Assembly: GCA_021186555.1 (NCBI GenBank)
Contig: JAJKFL010000011.1
Location: forward strand, 6,906,001-6,970,000
Direction of reading: 5' to 3'
Length of the DNA stretch: 64,000 bases
DNA from: Reticulitermes speratus
Taxonomy: Eukaryota > Arthropoda > Insecta > Blattodea > Rhinotermitidae
A program made the translations under genes and the position numbers. The notes below the pieces were generated by a model. It was given only the letters and a program-made list of their open reading frames with translations. It did not search any database and was not told the origin of the DNA. Shown one piece after another: positions 62,013 to 64,000 of this stretch. Numbering within the stretch: position 1 is the stretch's first letter; the number at the start of each line of letters is the position of its first letter.

Positions 62013-62273
62013 CAGCAAACCTCTGTGAGGAACCTCGAATCTCTCGTCCTTTACTTGATCGACTTACTGTCATCCTTTAATTTCTCAAAAACAAAATCGC
62101 CGAAGATATATGTTCGTGAACATATGGTGGGACCTACAGTTCCCAAAAACTGCTGGCAAAAGGCTAGCAGATCGTATCATCATTTGGCGTTAGAAAAACA
62201 CAACTAAAGGTAAAGGAATTCAATTACAGGCCTTAGACTCCAGAAAACTGAAAGCTCTCAAAATTCCTACACA

Positions 62274-62486
62274 ATCGGCACATGAGGTGGAAGGTTTCAG
62301 CCATACGCACCGGCCGCCTTTAACCCCCCCCCCAGGAGATAACGCTGGTACTCCAAATGTTGACCCCAGGGTCACTGTGCGGCGGAAGGGTCAATGGAAA
62401 ATCCCATGACCCATCGGGAATCGAACCCGCGACCTTCCGGCTTGTATTGCAATGCCTCAAGCAACTACGCCACTGAGTACGCCCAG
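62274..62486 (-). mobile_element. tRNA-derived SINE, family A
   Basis: Same family and orientation as the copy at 1-228. B box GGTTCGATTCC at 62417-62427, a diverged A box near 62460-62475, and the same CACCGGCCGCCTTTA block at 62308-62322. It contains a C run near 62325. Confidence 0.85.
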
Positions 62487-63054
62487 AAATATACAACTAG
62501 CCAATTTATTTGTTGCACAAAAATGAACATGTGTTATCGATTTCAAAGACGTTTGTCCGTTGTGCCCAAGGACCGCTGACGTATATTTCGCGATTTGTGT
62601 GTGGTGTGTGTTTGGGGGGGGGGGGGCTGTGGGTATTCAGCGTCGATACTGTTTAGATGTGAACACCTACGGTAAGATTCATAAAAATATGTTATGATGC
62701 CTTTAGTCACAACAGAAGGTGAAACTGGTTACGATTCGTTTCTACCAGTCTGAAAATGCAAGCCAGTACACTGCCGTTCAATAAATGTATGAATGTCACA
62801 GAAGTTGCGTTCTTCCTGCAGACTCTGGCATCAGACACAGTATGACAAACAGAAGTGATAATCTTGCTGAGAGGCAATACGTGGTGTTTGTTTTCTAACA
62901 CGCAACTAAAAGTACCTTTTTCGCTCAGTCGAAACAATTTTCTTGGTAAAAATTTCCTTTTCGGTTACAATAAATACGTAGTACATGTTTCCGCTCTTTA
63001 CTAAAGCCATCTTTAGGCTAAACCAAAGTATAAAGGTAACCTTATATCACATAT

Positions 63055-63350
63055 CGCAGCCGGGAAAGCGTACGGTATACCGACTGGGTTTACCAACCGG
63101 ACAGGTGCGGCATTCGAATTCCAACAAGGAGGAAAGACGTTTTCTCTTCTCCAAAACCGTCCAGACCGGCTTTGGGGCCCACCCAGCCTCTCATTCAATA
63201 GGTTTACCGGCGTTCTTTCCCGGCAGTAAAGCGGCCAGGACGTGAAGCTGACCAATCACCCCATCTAGAGCAGTGGTTAAGAACGAGTGAAGCTGTACCT
63301 CTACTCCCCCCATATGCCCTTCTTATCACCAATGTGGTAGTGAGATCTCA
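63055..63350 (+). mobile_element. tRNA-derived SINE, family B
   Basis: Plus-strand copy: AGCCGGGAAAGCGTACGG head, CATTCGAATTCC as B box (about 63111-63122), GGGGCCCACCCAGCC, AGTAAAGCGGCCAGG, CCATCTAGAGCAGTGG and the GTACCTCTACTC end. Opposite orientation to the family-B copies at 42.6-59.1 kb. Confidence 0.8.
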
Positions 63351-63806
63351 CACCTGCACACATTCACAGGTGGGAAGTTACTGAACGTGTACAGATGAAG
63401 TCGATAAAGAAATAAAATGTCCTAGACAATGGGCTTTATTCGACAGTGTCCGTTGCATTCCACTGGAAGCGAATCTGACCGCAGCAGGAGCCATTAAAAA
63501 CGACCGTGGATCGAATCAACATGCCACGTGTATAGTTTATGGCTTTCCCACTCCGTCAATGTGAAAACAAACCTTGAAACTGACCAAAAAACTTAACACA
63601 GACACGTCAATTCAATCTCACTATCGACAATCTTTCTCGAAAGTTACAAAAGAAAACTTTTCGAACAGGAAAAAAATGAACATTCTTCAGCCTTACGAAC
63701 ATTGTCGTAAATGTAACCAATCGAAATTCGGGTGGATATTCATAATGACAACCAAAATATCCACCAAAAAACTCGCTAATAAAATACAATTCATAACAAT
63801 TATTAA

Positions 63807-63850
63807 AACTCGTACATGTTTCGGCAGCTGGGTGTCATCCTCAGGGAGTT
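63807..63850 (-). ncRNA. hammerhead-type ribozyme candidate
   Basis: On the minus strand: helix I AACTC/GAGTT (five pairs), core CTGAGGA, T, helix II with one mismatch (GACA against TGCC), GAAA intact, palindrome ACATGT. Both core strands are preserved. Confidence 0.55.
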
Positions 63851-64000
63851 ACAGAACAAGAGTTCCCAACACGTCACCACTGCCCGTATTGAAATTTTTA
63901 AATTCTAAAATATATAAAATATATAAAAAAATTGATAATTATATATATAATGATGAACATGTTTTCATAATTATTTTCGAGATAATTTAAATCAATTTTA

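Larger units (their letters stand above)
59549..64000 (-). other. mbl upstream intron (partial)
   Basis: Leads toward the finger-1 exon outside the window. Contains a CA run near 59890, SINEs, a LINE fragment, a foldback and the 63.8 kb hammerhead-type motif. No finger-1 coding sequence (Cys-Arg-Glu-Phe-Gln-Arg type) is visible on the minus strand. Confidence 0.6.

Noticed and set aside
63574..63990. 138-residue open frame
   Set aside because: Lys/Asn/Ile-rich composition of AT-rich DNA; it overlaps the 63.8 kb hammerhead-type repeat on the other strand and ends in an ATATA tract.

Overview
The window is eukaryotic and almost certainly insect. It is AT-rich, CpG-poor in most places, full of microsatellites and decayed transposons, and its only secure gene is split into short exons over more than 35 kb on the minus strand. 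That gene is muscleblind (mbl), an RNA-binding CCCH zinc-finger splicing regulator. The interspersed repeats (tRNA-derived SINEs, LINE 3' ends, a ubiquitous foldback element) resemble those I know from hemimetabolous insects such as cockroaches and termites. I cannot fix the species.

Layout, in mbl order (minus strand, right to left): 59.55-64.0 kb is part of an intron whose upstream exons (zinc finger 1 and the start codon) are outside the window. The zinc-finger-2 exon is at 59375-59548. An 18.7 kb repeat-rich intron follows. The proline-rich linker exon is at 40476-40658, then a 1.9 kb intron, then the zinc-finger-3/4 exon at 38371-38585. A 13.5 kb intron leads to the C-terminal exon at 23877-24797, which ends in TAA. 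The four exons have phase-0 boundaries with consensus-like GT/AG sites. The zinc-finger-3/4 exon is 215 nt instead of a multiple of three: one C is missing right after the last zinc-binding His, so this copy as written is frameshifted. About 10 kb further down, 13505-13778 holds an orphan exon encoding a muscleblind-like CX7CX4CX3H finger with its own stop, in a splice phase that does not match the mbl exons. It is either an unusual alternative 3' end or part of a neighbouring gene.

The rest is accessory DNA. I find three tRNA-SINE families; a LINE with reverse-transcriptase motifs (17.1-18.3 kb); four 3' fragments of a second LINE; an internally deleted mariner (31.5 kb); a Tigger/pogo-like fragment (18.4-18.7 kb); five copies of a roughly 450 bp non-coding element; and several foldback elements, one of which (49.74-50.36 kb) has a smaller palindromic element inserted in one arm.

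The most interesting signal is a scattered set of about fourteen short structured motifs (helix I - CUGANGA - hairpin - GAAA - short palindrome - helix I) that match the small hammerhead-ribozyme variants associated with Penelope-like retroelements. The best copies keep all helices and the core. Several lie in mirror-image pairs inside long inverted repeats. A second strong signal is a 13-copy, 41-bp minisatellite (52698-53234) whose unit carries a perfect TTACGTAA palindrome and appears to have grown out of the end of one of the non-coding elements.
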